Shown here in pieces: positions 28,113 through 35,973 of a stretch of DNA of 64,000 bases (position 1 is its first letter; every line of letters begins with the position of its first letter). The notes beneath the pieces are model-generated. The model was not told the DNA's origin. It saw nothing but the letters and a program-made list of their open reading frames with translations, and did not search any database. The DNA comes from an uncultured Rhodoblastus sp. (GTDB lineage: Bacteria > Pseudomonadota > Alphaproteobacteria > Rhizobiales > Beijerinckiaceae). The DNA lies in NCBI RefSeq assembly GCF_903903185.1, contig NZ_CAIUXT010000068.1, positions 1-64,000 of the forward strand, in the 5' to 3' direction. The position numbers and the translations under genes are program-made.

Positions 28113-28557
28113 GCCAGCCGGCCACGATCGTAAAATCGTTCGTCAGATGAAACTCTTCGCCATCTTCGGCGGCCGTGGCGCTCAATCTCCACGCATGGAC
28201 GTCATATGGCCCGATGACGTGGAGTTCGATATCCATCGCCGCCGTGTGCCACTCAATCTGCAGGTCACCGTCGGGCCCAGGAACAATTTGCGGCGCCGGA
28301 GCGTCCATTGGGCAGGCCGAACCCAGCATATTCAGAGCAAAAGTCGCGTTGAAAAAGGAAACGGCGGGCGCGCAATAACCATCCCATCCGTCTTCAAGCT
28401 TACACAACTCCCCGAGTCGGGACATAACTTCTCGCCTCCAATTGTGCAGAGGCTCAGAAATAATTCGCGACGAAAAGGCTGAATGCGAAGCGACGTTAGC
28501 ATTTGTTATTGTTTGTAAATGTCGTGTGAATGCTGCGCTGGTCTCTGCTCGTTTCAA
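28063..28557 (-). CDS. Conserved hypothetical protein with GWDGY motif, second gene of cargo operon
   Basis: A 164-residue protein. The segment LGELCKLEDGWDGYCAPAV, followed by PQIVPGPDGDLQIEWHTAAMDIELHV, has the pattern of a widespread unnamed family (GWDGxxA, then PdGxxqiEW). It starts at TTG 28557, overlapping the stop of the TIGR04255 gene by 4 nt (TTGA), so translation is probably coupled; an internal ATG (residue 44 or nearby, MSRLGEL) would keep the conserved part. No catalytic motif is known. G+C is below that of the core genes. Confidence 0.72.
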   Translation of the reverse strand: MKRAETSAAFTRHLQTITNANVASHSAFSSRIISEPLHNWRREVMSRLGELCKLEDGWDGYCAPAVSFFNATFALNMLGSACPMDAPAPQIVPGPDGDLQIEWHTAAMDIELHVIGPYDVHAWRLSATAAEDGEEFHLTNDFTIVAGWLAEMSEAAIAARSSAA

Positions 28558-29375
28558 ATGAGCCTCCCCCAGATTTTGTGGGCCGAATCACTGGTGATTG
28601 CAGTAAACTCCTCTACTATCACGGCACGGCCCCGCTTCAAAAAATCGATCGATGCGACGATCGATGAGCCGGACGGGCGCCCTCGCACCGTCAAAGTCAG
28701 AACAAAAATTCGGCGTCCGCGTGGGTCAATCGCGGAAGCCAATTCGCAGGACAGGCGACCGTACGGCCCCTCATGATCGCTTCTTAGTGTGCGGCGCCAA
28801 GTGGCCGAAACATCGTCTATCGGCCAATCACCAAGATTAAGAACTCGAAACCAATCCTTGACGGCGCTTGATTCGCTCTTGTCTATATTGATGTGGTTAA
28901 TATAGGAAATTTCAGCTTGGTTACAATTTAGAGATTGCACAGATAGCCCGCTAAAATACGTTTCTAGGCGCTGCAACTCGTCATCAAATTTGACTATCAT
29001 ATTTTCGAAACGCGGATATTGATTGGATTGGTCGCCAACTTTCCGCCAATTATGCAGCAATCGATCATGCTGAAACTGAATCAGTTCATCCTTACTGGGC
29101 GTGAGAAACCAAAAACGGTCATGCTGTGCGCCTGTCACAAAACCAAAATTGATCATTGGACCGGCTGGCGAGAGGCCAAAAGTTTCAAATGACGGCGGTA
29201 TAGGCGGCTGTTCTTCGACGAGAGGGAAATCAGCCCGGTAAAGTCCCCAAACCTCTCCCGCCCGGATTTGTTGATAGCCACGCGCGGGCACGAATTGAAC
29301 ACCAATGACCACCTCGTTCAATGGAGGGTCACGATAGTCCGGGAGGTGCTCAGGGCGCGTAAGAGATTCGTGCAT
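28554..29375 (-). CDS. TIGR04255 family protein, first gene of cargo operon
   Basis: A 273-residue protein of a sporadically distributed family with no assigned function. The N-terminal YRDPPLNEVVIGVQF and the middle FWFLTPSKDELIQFQHDRLLHNWRK block are the family hallmarks. ATG 29375 is fixed by TAGGAG 6 nt upstream; a start at 29411 would lack one. The C-terminal half (LTVRGRP...IDFLKRGRAVIVEEF) has alternating beta-strand character. G+C drops clearly in the 28.8-29.1 kb part, a sign of recent acquisition. It heads a three-gene overlapping operon that converges on the R-M gene; a defence role is an inference from location only. Confidence 0.85.
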   Translation of the reverse strand: MHESLTRPEHLPDYRDPPLNEVVIGVQFVPARGYQQIRAGEVWGLYRADFPLVEEQPPIPPSFETFGLSPAGPMINFGFVTGAQHDRFWFLTPSKDELIQFQHDRLLHNWRKVGDQSNQYPRFENMIVKFDDELQRLETYFSGLSVQSLNCNQAEISYINHINIDKSESSAVKDWFRVLNLGDWPIDDVSATWRRTLRSDHEGPYGRLSCELASAIDPRGRRIFVLTLTVRGRPSGSSIVASIDFLKRGRAVIVEEFTAITSDSAHKIWGRLI

Positions 29376-29729
29376 CGTGTCTCCTATATAGGCGCTTTCT
29401 TTAGCTCTCATTAACTTTTTGTCGCGCCGTACGCTTATCTCAAGCTTACGTTACGAGCGGGCGCACGAATTGCTCCAGAATGGCCAATTCACGCCAGCGC
29501 AACCTGTCGAACAGGCAAAGGCGAAGGGATTGGCGACGACAGATCGTGCAGGCGACCGGAGAACGGATGCCGCTCCCGCCAGTCACCGAACGAGAACCAT
29601 GCGATTTTATGGAATTTTATCATTATGCCATGATCGTGGGTCGAAAGCTAGGCTTACAGGTCGAAGCAGTTACGGCGGCAAGCGTTTGCCAGCGCATCCG
29701 CAGCCGTCGTCTGCACGCCAGCGACTTTT
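29376..29729. other. 354-bp stretch between cargo operon and LuxR-type gene
   Basis: It must hold the promoter of the three-gene operon; an AT-rich patch (TTTAGCTCTCATTAAC, TATATAGG) lies just upstream of its start. A rightward frame from 29480 begins with a basic MANSRQRNLSNRQRRRDWRR segment and runs into the antisense of the next gene. It may be the decayed start of a lost gene, but I do not call it. Confidence 0.4.
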
Positions 29730-30086
29730 TCACCCGGCAGCCGCCTCGATTTGTGCGACTCCGGCTGCCAGAAGCCCCGGCGCGTCGCTCTCGACAACCT
29801 GCGCCGGCAAGCACAAGGGCGGCGGGTTCCGATCGATCATCGCAGCCCTGGCCTTGGTCAATTCTTCCGCGAGCGAGATACCGTGACAGACCAGGGCGAG
29901 TTGTGACCGGGTGCACGTGCCTGTCTTTCGAAGGACCGTCGAAACCAACGCTTTTACGGTGGCCTCGCCGATTCCCAGCTCATAGGCGATTTGCTTGTTC
30001 ATGAGGCCGGCGCCGAGGAAACGAAAAACTTCTTCTTCGCGCGGCGACATTTGATCGCCTTTTTTGATTGGACCTCCAAAGCTCAT
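29730..30086 (-). CDS. LuxR-type (GerE) helix-turn-helix protein
   Basis: A 118-residue protein whose centre (MSPREEEVFRFLGAGLMNKQIAYELGIGEATVKALVSTVLRKTG) is a complete LuxR-C DNA-binding domain. There is no receiver or autoinducer domain. Its ATG overlaps the stop of terL (ATGA), so it is made with the terminase. It might control packaging genes or the cargo. The 29806-29820 repeat lies in the codons for its C-terminal tail, and the last 26 residues may not be original. Confidence 0.82.
   Translation of the reverse strand: MSFGGPIKKGDQMSPREEEVFRFLGAGLMNKQIAYELGIGEATVKALVSTVLRKTGTCTRSQLALVCHGISLAEELTKARAAMIDRNPPPLCLPAQVVESDAPGLLAAGVAQIEAAAG
29806..29820. repeat. 15-bp repeat, right copy flanking the three-gene cargo
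   Basis: GGCAAGCACAAGGGC, identical to 27546-27560, here inside the 3' coding part of the LuxR-type gene. Confidence 0.35.
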
Positions 30087-31561
30087 TGCGACTCCTCCTT
30101 GGTAAAACCATGCGCGAGGAGCGGCAAAGCATCCTCTTCGTCCGCAACTTCAATGATGCGATCGGCAGGAATGGCCAAGCATTGGCCGGAACGCAGATAG
30201 ACGGTTGAAGGACCTTCCGGCGCGCGAAGGTGGGTCAGAGCGCCCGCCTGACCGTCTATGAGCCCGCCGCGCCCCTGCGCAGCCATTTCCAAGCGCAAGA
30301 ATCCGAGGAAGTTTTCCAGACCGTCCGGGGCGCCAACCATCAATTCCGACATAGCCCAAACCAGAGCGTCCAAATGGTCCGGGCTTCCGCCGCCGGCCAT
30401 TCCGCCGGGCGAAAATTCGCACATTTGGTCCTCAAGCGCTGGAAATGCGCCGACGTGAAAGACGCGGTTTTGCTCATAAAGGGCGCTCACGGGTTCCGCG
30501 CGCGCGATTTTCCCGCGCGAGGCATGAACGGACCTGTAGGAGACGGATGGATCGATGACGCGGATGGTGTTTTCGACCATTTCGCCGCCGTTGTTCGTTT
30601 CGGCAATGATCCGGTCCGCGCGGTGTTTGTGATAGGCCGCAACCGCCTCGCGCGCCCATTCTGTCGGCGTCATGCGCCCGCTGCGATCTTCAAGCACATA
30701 GCCCTTGCCGTCCTGGCCAAGGCCCGCGACGATAATTCCCGTTTCGTCCGAATCTTCCCCGCTTGTCGCCGCCGGATCGATCGCAACCACGATGCGCCGC
30801 ATTTCGGGCAAATCGACAAACCGGACGCGCGCCCTTTCGATCATTTCCCGCGTCCAGAGCGCGCCGGGCGTATCGGTCAAAAGCTCGCCGTCGAGTTCCT
30901 GGCGGCCAAGCCGAGTCCCTGCATATTGGCGTTCGACGGTCGACAGAAACGAGGACGCAAGGTTCGCGGCATTGTCCGCCGTCCGGCCGCGCGTTATCGC
31001 AACGTCGCGCGGATGTCGCGCGATGAGGTCGCGAATCAGCTTCGTCGGCTTCGGAGTCGTGGTCACAATGCAGCGCGGACGCGAGCCAAGCCGCAGACCG
31101 AATTGCAGCATGTCCCAAGCCTCAGGGAAGCGCCACGCCGCCAGTTCGTCGCACCACGCGGCGTCATGCTGCGGCCCGCGAAGGCGCTCCGGTTCGTCGG
31201 CGGAATAGGTCGCGGCTTGCGCCCCGTTCGCCCAGGTCAGGCGACGCTTGGACGGCTCATAGACCGGCCGGTTCCAATCGGGCGAACAGGCCAAAATCCC
31301 GCTTTCGCCTTCGACCATGACGTCTCTGGCATCGCCGGCAGTCGGCGCAACCAAGGCGATGCGGCGCTTGCCGGCGGCGATCTGTTCAAGCGCCCATTCC
31401 GCCCCGGCCCGCGTCTTGCCGCTGCCCCTGCCTGCCAGATAGAGCCAGATCGACCAATCGCCTTCCGGTTCGACCTGTTCGGGCCTGGCCTTCGCGCGCC
31501 ATGAATTTTCCAGCGCGGCGGCGAACTGGCCAAAGATCGAAGAGTCATTCTGCGGCAACAT
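30083..31561 (-). CDS. terL: Phage terminase large subunit (Terminase_6 / GTA-like TerL)
   Basis: The ATP-driven DNA packaging motor with headful-type nuclease, 492 residues. The ATPase has Walker A GRGSGKT (44-50), Walker B WCDE (D138, E139) and a TTTPKPTKLI coupling segment. The RNase-H-like nuclease has D262 (AIDPAATSGEDSDETG), E321 (IIAETNNGG) and D395/D398 (SPDHLDALVWA). All key residues are present, so the enzyme should be active. The last 85 residues go beyond the usual end and may bind a partner. It overlaps the TerS-like gene by 17 nt and the LuxR-type gene by 4 nt. No portal or capsid gene follows. Confidence 0.93.
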   Translation of the reverse strand: MLPQNDSSIFGQFAAALENSWRAKARPEQVEPEGDWSIWLYLAGRGSGKTRAGAEWALEQIAAGKRRIALVAPTAGDARDVMVEGESGILACSPDWNRPVYEPSKRRLTWANGAQAATYSADEPERLRGPQHDAAWCDELAAWRFPEAWDMLQFGLRLGSRPRCIVTTTPKPTKLIRDLIARHPRDVAITRGRTADNAANLASSFLSTVERQYAGTRLGRQELDGELLTDTPGALWTREMIERARVRFVDLPEMRRIVVAIDPAATSGEDSDETGIIVAGLGQDGKGYVLEDRSGRMTPTEWAREAVAAYHKHRADRIIAETNNGGEMVENTIRVIDPSVSYRSVHASRGKIARAEPVSALYEQNRVFHVGAFPALEDQMCEFSPGGMAGGGSPDHLDALVWAMSELMVGAPDGLENFLGFLRLEMAAQGRGGLIDGQAGALTHLRAPEGPSTVYLRSGQCLAIPADRIIEVADEEDALPLLAHGFTKEESQ

Positions 31562-32201
31562 CGATCGCCTCGCATTTCCTGACTTCGATCATGGGCGGCG
31601 CTGCATGGCCCTCAAGCCGGCGAAGGGCGGAAATGACGGCGGCGCGAGCCTCTGGAAAGGGCGCCAGCGCGCGGATGACTGTCGCTTGCAATTCGACAAT
31701 CGCGGGATTCGACATGACGGCGACGTTGTTGTTGATCGTCACGCCGCCCGGAGCGAGCTGGCGAATTTCGCCCGTCAGCTTGCCGATCTCGCGCAAGGTT
31801 TCCAGAAGCCGGCCCGCTATGACGCTTTGCCCGTTCCTGTCGCCAGCGTCGCAAGCCGCGTCGAAGGATTTGAAGAGGCGGGCCCTCACGTGGTCGAACG
31901 AATCCAGAAGGCCGATGCTTTTTTCGTTGGCCTTTTCCGCCAATTGCTCGGAACTGAGGCCCGGCCCGCCAAGCAGTTCGGCCTTGCGTTCCTTCGGGAC
32001 ATGATTCGTCCAATGACGCCAAATCTGGTCGCGGCTCAAGCCCTCGAACTTTTTCGACAGTGAGTCGAAGGACGCGCCGCCCGCGCGCAAGAGTTCAAGC
32101 CGAGCGCGGTCAGGATGGTTGCAGATGAGGCATTGCGGGCCGCTTCGCCAGTTCCTGGGGCGCTTCGTCTTCGGCGGATTGGCGGGGATTCCCTTGGGCA
32201 A
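31545..32201 (-). CDS. Putative terminase small subunit (TerS-like)
   Basis: A 218-residue protein placed directly before terL, the canonical terS position. Near the N-terminus a CxxC...H zinc-ribbon-like segment (CLICNHPDRARLELL) is followed by an HTH-like stretch (FDSLSKKFEGLSRDQIWRHWTNHV), fitting DNA recognition. The middle is helical and probably makes the oligomer. TTG 32201 is preceded by AAGGGAACGGGAAA. I see no strong named-family match, so the assignment rests on context plus the DNA-binding N-terminus. Confidence 0.72.
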   Translation of the reverse strand: MPKGIPANPPKTKRPRNWRSGPQCLICNHPDRARLELLRAGGASFDSLSKKFEGLSRDQIWRHWTNHVPKERKAELLGGPGLSSEQLAEKANEKSIGLLDSFDHVRARLFKSFDAACDAGDRNGQSVIAGRLLETLREIGKLTGEIRQLAPGGVTINNNVAVMSNPAIVELQATVIRALAPFPEARAAVISALRRLEGHAAPPMIEVRKCEAIDVAAE

Positions 32202-32297
32202 TTTCCCGTTCCCTTCAAAAATTGCGCGGCGGCGCCACGGAAAGCCATCGCAGCGCCGCCGCTCTTTCGCCCGCCATGCGCGCCGGGCGAAAACGAT

Positions 32298-32519
32298 TTA
32301 CACGACGGGGACCGATGCGCCGCCCGGATACTTGAACGCCCAACCGGCCTGCATGAGCGCGGGAGCGTATTTGGAATTGACCAAAATCGAGCCGTCCGCC
32401 GCAGGTTTGACAGACTCGGCGTCGAGATGGATTTGCGTGGGGACATTTCCGCCGTTGGCGAGAACCATCGTCACCATGGTTACGGCGCCGGTCGCGGTCT
32501 GAGTTGTGCTTGTGGTCAT
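32298..32519 (-). CDS. Small hypothetical protein
   Basis: A 73-residue protein, Thr-rich at the N-terminus (MTTSTTQTATGAV), with likely beta-strands (SILVNSKYAPALMQAGWAFKYPGG). AAAGGTG precedes the ATG. No family recognised; it lies in the leftward island operon before the TerS-like gene. Confidence 0.6.
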   Translation of the reverse strand: MTTSTTQTATGAVTMVTMVLANGGNVPTQIHLDAESVKPAADGSILVNSKYAPALMQAGWAFKYPGGASVPVV

Positions 32520-32532
32520 CTGTTTTCACCTT

Positions 32533-32808
32533 TCAAGGGAAGCGCAGCGGCTTCAAATGCGCGGTCTTGATCGCCGCCTCAGCGCGAAGGGATGCGACGT
32601 GCATCGCCAGTAGGCTGATAACTTCCTCTCCCTGGCGCTCGGCCGCGCGCCGGGCCGCCGCCGTCTTGGCGTCGCGCAAGGCTGCCTTCACGGTATCAAC
32701 CGCGAGTCGCAGATGCGGCGGAAGATCGGGGGGCGGCGGCGGCGCGAACGGAGGCGTAGATTTGTTCATGCCGTCCGTAACGAGTTTCCTCAGTTCGGTC
32801 ATCGTCAT
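32533..32808 (-). CDS. Small hypothetical protein
   Basis: A 91-residue protein with a Pro-rich patch (PPFAPPPPPDLPPH) and an Ala/Arg-rich helical C-terminal half. ATG 32808 overlaps the previous stop (ATGA), and GGAGG lies upstream; an ATG at 32802 would have better spacing. Function unknown. Confidence 0.6.
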   Translation of the reverse strand: MTMTELRKLVTDGMNKSTPPFAPPPPPDLPPHLRLAVDTVKAALRDAKTAAARRAAERQGEEVISLLAMHVASLRAEAAIKTAHLKPLRFP

Positions 32809-33152
32809 TGCCTCCAATCGACAGCGCGGCCCGCTGGCGGGCTTTGTTCGGTTTTTGTACCTTGGGTAGCGCAGCCGCGCTCAAGCGTCTTGGCGAGGCC
32901 CGCAGAGCTTTCGGACGCGCGAAGCGAGGCAAGTTCGGATTCGAGTTGCGAGATTCGCGCGCGGTCGCTGTCGCAGGTGCCAAAGCCATAGCGCGCGGCC
33001 ATTTCGTCGGCGGCCTGCTTTTCCAGCGCGGCGATGCGAGAATCGACCTCTCGAAGAGCGGTGACAGTGGCGCGCGCCAGATCGGCGAAGCCGGCGCTCT
33101 TCGTGAGGCGCCCGGCGGCCAGAAACGCGGCTTCAAATTCGTCGAGTTTCAT
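32805..33152 (-). CDS. Hypothetical helical protein
   Basis: A 115-residue protein predicted to be mainly alpha-helical, with a coiled-coil-like stretch (RARISQLESELASLRASE). It starts 3 bp after the preceding gene's stop and its own stop overlaps the next start. Function unknown. Confidence 0.62.
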   Translation of the reverse strand: MKLDEFEAAFLAAGRLTKSAGFADLARATVTALREVDSRIAALEKQAADEMAARYGFGTCDSDRARISQLESELASLRASESSAGLAKTLERGCATQGTKTEQSPPAGRAVDWRQ

Positions 33153-33155
33153 CGT

Positions 33156-33839
33156 TCAAATCTCCCCAAGGCGCCGAATTTCGGACAAGGCCAGCGAATG
33201 CGCGGCGGCGACTTCGGCATTTGTCGGTCCGCCCAGGAAATCGGTATCGGGCGCCTTGACGCGCTCAAGCTGCTGCAAAAAGCGAAGCGAAAGCTCCGGC
33301 TTGCCTTCGGGCGCCAACTCATGCGCCCTCGAATAGAGCGCTTGGAGAAGGCCAAAACAGGTCGCTGCGCCGGCGCGCGCGGCGGCGAATTTCCGTTCGC
33401 AGTCGGCGAAGGTCGCGGCATAGCGCGCCAGCATTTCGACGGAAACCGCCTCGTCGACGAGGGCGCCGAGGTCGCGCGCCTCGACATGCGCCGCCGCGAG
33501 TCGGGCTTCGATTTCCTGAATCGCGCTTTCGGCGCCGGCCGCGACGGCTTGAGCGCGCGCCAGTTTTTCCGACGCGACCCGGCGCTCTTCCGTCAAAAAC
33601 GCTGGCGCCGCGCCTTTGCAGCCGCCGGAAGCCCAGGCTTTGAAAACGGCAATCTCGCGCGCGCCAATTTCGCCGATCTGTTGCAAGACGGCGGTTTCTT
33701 CGCTGGCGAGGCGCGTCAGTCGTTCGCGCTCGCTGTTCAAGCCGGCGATTTCCGCGATATGGCGGCGCATCTGGTCGCGCGCTTCCGAAACTGCTTGGGA
33801 AGGGGGATTTTCACGTTCGACAATGGCGAGTCGGGACAT
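33156..33839 (-). CDS. Hypothetical coiled-coil protein
   Basis: A 227-residue Ala/Glu/Arg-rich helical protein with long heptad-like regions (residues about 20-60 and 85-120) and two cysteines. It is the first gene leftward of the putative origin region, so that region also acts as its leader. GGAAAG precedes the ATG. No family recognised; an accessory packaging or replication role is only a guess. Confidence 0.62.
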   Translation of the reverse strand: MSRLAIVERENPPSQAVSEARDQMRRHIAEIAGLNSERERLTRLASEETAVLQQIGEIGAREIAVFKAWASGGCKGAAPAFLTEERRVASEKLARAQAVAAGAESAIQEIEARLAAAHVEARDLGALVDEAVSVEMLARYAATFADCERKFAAARAGAATCFGLLQALYSRAHELAPEGKPELSLRFLQQLERVKAPDTDFLGGPTNAEVAAAHSLALSEIRRLGEI

Positions 33840-33897
33840 TGTTTGGCTTTCCGAGTTGTGGTGCGAAAATTCGTCGCGAATAAAGTTTCACCCAATT

Positions 33898-33918
33898 CAC
33901 ACTGACGCAACACTGACG
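33898..33918. promoter_or_regulatory. Central pair of CGTCAGTGT repeats
   Basis: Read on the minus strand, CGTCAGTGTT (33918-33909) and CGTCAGTGTG (33907-33898) are phased by 11 bp, the same unit and phase as at both island ends. They lie 60 bp upstream of the 227-residue gene and about 180 bp from the G-rich region. Confidence 0.6.
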
Positions 33919-34096
33919 AAAGTTTTGCATGTCGCCATAAAAATCAATAAAATCATGGGAAAAAACGTCACTTCACAAAGGATTTTAAGTCCTTATCTCG
34001 CCTCGCAGCCCTGCTTTTTGGCGCGAATGCATCAGGAAGCCGCCGCGTCGGCGTCCAGGCGAGCGCGGTCTTTTTCTCCGATTGTCTCTTATCCGT

Positions 34097-34227
34097 ACCC
34101 CCACCTTGAAAAGTGGGGTGGGGGAAGGTGGGGAAAGTGGGGGCCAATCCCTACCCCCACCACCACCTTCAATAGGGGTGTGGGGGTGGGGGGGGGAAGT
34201 TTTGCAGCCAGAAATCAAGGTGGGGGT
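34097..34227. other. G-rich hairpin and G-quadruplex region, candidate replication origin
   Basis: A perfect 13-bp inverted repeat (ACCCCCACCTTGA 34097-34109, TCAAGGTGGGGGT 34215-34227) encloses a second hairpin (ACCCCCAC 34153-34160, GTGGGGGT 34180-34187). Two blocks starting at about 34097 and 34153 are imperfect direct copies (accccca..caccttSaa..gggg). The segment 34115-34143 has four G runs of 4-5, a textbook G-quadruplex motif; 34175-34196 has further runs. It lies right behind the helicase gene in the island's longest non-coding gap (33840-34226), as expected for a rep-linked origin. Confidence 0.5.
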
Positions 34228-35411
34228 CAAACGGCGTTTCCGACCTCGACAAATGGCTGATCTTTGCCTTTCGGGCTGGTCCGTTTGATGACCACGAGCG
34301 CGCCGCTCTTCTTCCAGATTTTGAGCATGGCGTTGATGCGCACCTTGTCTCGCTTGTCGCTTGCGTCGAGGCGTAGGGCCTGCCCCACGGCGATTCCTAC
34401 CCAGTCCTTGGCTTGGATGCTGTCTCGCCACTCACCGGCGGCAACAGCCTTTTGCACGTCGCGCAAATCATCGACACAAAGGCCCTCAAGCGGATCGGGC
34501 CATTTCCATGCGGTGACGACGCCCACCTCGTCGCCGTTGCCTAGGTTGACGGAAATCAACTTGAGCCAGGACGCCTTTTCCGGCGGCTTCGACAAGTTCG
34601 ATTTTGCCCCGCTGTCCATCCGCACGTGAGAGCGGCGGTCCTCGACGCCGGATTGATCGGCCTCGCCTTCCGTCATGACGTTGAGGGTTCGGCCTGAGCG
34701 TATGGCACCCGAAAGGGATGACGCGCCCCGGCTGTCGTCAATACTGGTCTCTGCCCCGTTGGCCTTGCGGGAATGGTGGACGAGCTCAACGGCGCATTTT
34801 GTCTCGCCGGCGATCTTGCCCCAGGTCTTGGCGACGCGATCGATGGCGGGATTATCGTTTTCCGCCACCTGATGCGACGAGACAAACGGGTCTATGAGGG
34901 CGACGTCGATCTTGTTCGCCAGGAGGGTCGCGGTTATGTCCTCGACGACGGGAACGGCGACCACAGCGCCAGTCCGAGTTTGTGTCGCCAGAACGATTTC
35001 CGTCTCGCGTCCGCTGTTGGTGAAAAGCCAGCCCTCGAAATCTTCGCGCGTCAGGCCGTAGTGAATAGCGGCCGCCATAACGCGCCGGTCTATTTCGTCT
35101 TGAGGGTCTTCGCCGTTCCAGAGCCAAACCCGGCAACGTTCGCATGGCTCGATTCCGAGCAATGGTTTACCGCTCGCCATCGTCAAGGCCTCGACGATGG
35201 ACAAGGAAGATTTACCCACGCCCCCTGGCGCCACGGTCATAGAGACATATTCGCGGATATAATGGCGCGCGTAGAGCCATTGGCGGCGCGGAATATCCTT
35301 TGGCTCGATCCAGCGGAAAGGCCTCGCCACAATGCGCAGGGGCCGGGCCGCATTGCGGGGCGGCTCCGGCTCGCCGGGCAGATCGTAAAAGTTAGGCGGC
35401 GCGATGTTCAT
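34227..35411 (-). CDS. AAA/RecA-like ATPase, RepA/DnaB-type replicative helicase-like
   Basis: A 394-residue protein with a RecA-fold NTPase of the AAA_25/RepA kind: Walker A APGGVGKSSL (residues 61-70), Walker B VALIDPFV with D174, and a sensor-like VELVHHSRKA. The C-terminal part (residues about 300-394) resembles a winged-helix domain (VRINAMLKIWKKSGALVVIKR). Such proteins act as replication initiator-helicases of plasmids, phages and satellites. It overlaps the 82-residue gene by 4 nt, and its stop codon lies inside the inverted repeat of the candidate origin. Confidence 0.85.
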   Translation of the reverse strand: MNIAPPNFYDLPGEPEPPRNAARPLRIVARPFRWIEPKDIPRRQWLYARHYIREYVSMTVAPGGVGKSSLSIVEALTMASGKPLLGIEPCERCRVWLWNGEDPQDEIDRRVMAAAIHYGLTREDFEGWLFTNSGRETEIVLATQTRTGAVVAVPVVEDITATLLANKIDVALIDPFVSSHQVAENDNPAIDRVAKTWGKIAGETKCAVELVHHSRKANGAETSIDDSRGASSLSGAIRSGRTLNVMTEGEADQSGVEDRRSHVRMDSGAKSNLSKPPEKASWLKLISVNLGNGDEVGVVTAWKWPDPLEGLCVDDLRDVQKAVAAGEWRDSIQAKDWVGIAVGQALRLDASDKRDKVRINAMLKIWKKSGALVVIKRTSPKGKDQPFVEVGNAV

Positions 35412-35656
35412 TCCGCCGCCTCGCTTATTTCGGGCCGGGCCCGCGCCCTCATCGCGTCGCGGATCGGCGCGAAGGCCGCGAAGGCACGGCGGCCTGCGCC
35501 CCGGAACAATTCCATCGACCAGACAACGCCCGCATCGTCGCCAACTTGAAGGTGTCCAATAATCAGGTCGCAGTAAGCGGCGCAGAGCGCGAATTCTTCG
35601 GCCGCAGCCGCTCTCGTTTGCTTATCAATTTCGGTTTTGTCGGGAAGCGCGGTCAT
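35408..35656 (-). CDS. Small hypothetical protein
   Basis: An 82-residue, mainly helical protein (AEEFALCAAYCDLIIGHL, ELFRGAGRRAFAAFAPIRDAM). Both ends overlap neighbours by 4 nt (ATGA), so it is part of a coupled string leading to the helicase gene. Function unknown. Confidence 0.65.
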   Translation of the reverse strand: MTALPDKTEIDKQTRAAAAEEFALCAAYCDLIIGHLQVGDDAGVVWSMELFRGAGRRAFAAFAPIRDAMRARARPEISEAAE

Positions 35657-35973
35657 CGTCCGCCCTCACTCATTATGCCGGCAATGGCGTCCAGGGCATG
35701 CCCCGCAAGTCCCTGCGGCGATCCGCTGGAGTCTCGTGTCATGGCTTTGGCGAGGTCGGAGACAGTCGCGCCGTGCTGAAGCGCAAAGCTGACGAGGATT
35801 GCCGTGTCCCGCGCATCGTGGTCGGAGGCTGTGCTATGCTTGTGCGAGTTCAAAAAAAGCTCTGCCGGCCGCTGGTCGGCGAACAGGCCAAGCGTTGCGG
35901 TGTATCCAATATTGCGACAGGCAAAATCGAAGGTCGCGGCAGGGCGACGGTTGGGCAATGTTTCGCGCGTCAT
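35653..35973 (-). CDS. TSCPD-like domain protein
   Basis: A 106-residue protein. The pattern RRPAATFDF...YTATLGLFADQRPAELFLN..K..S..D..ARDTAILVSFALQHG..VSDLAKAMTRDSSG.P.G matches the TSCPD domain, found alone in phages and at the C-terminus of vitamin-B12-dependent ribonucleotide reductases. Its role in phage-like elements is unknown; a link to nucleotide metabolism is possible. It overlaps both neighbours by 4 nt. Confidence 0.75.
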   Translation of the reverse strand: MTRETLPNRRPAATFDFACRNIGYTATLGLFADQRPAELFLNSHKHSTASDHDARDTAILVSFALQHGATVSDLAKAMTRDSSGSPQGLAGHALDAIAGIMSEGGR

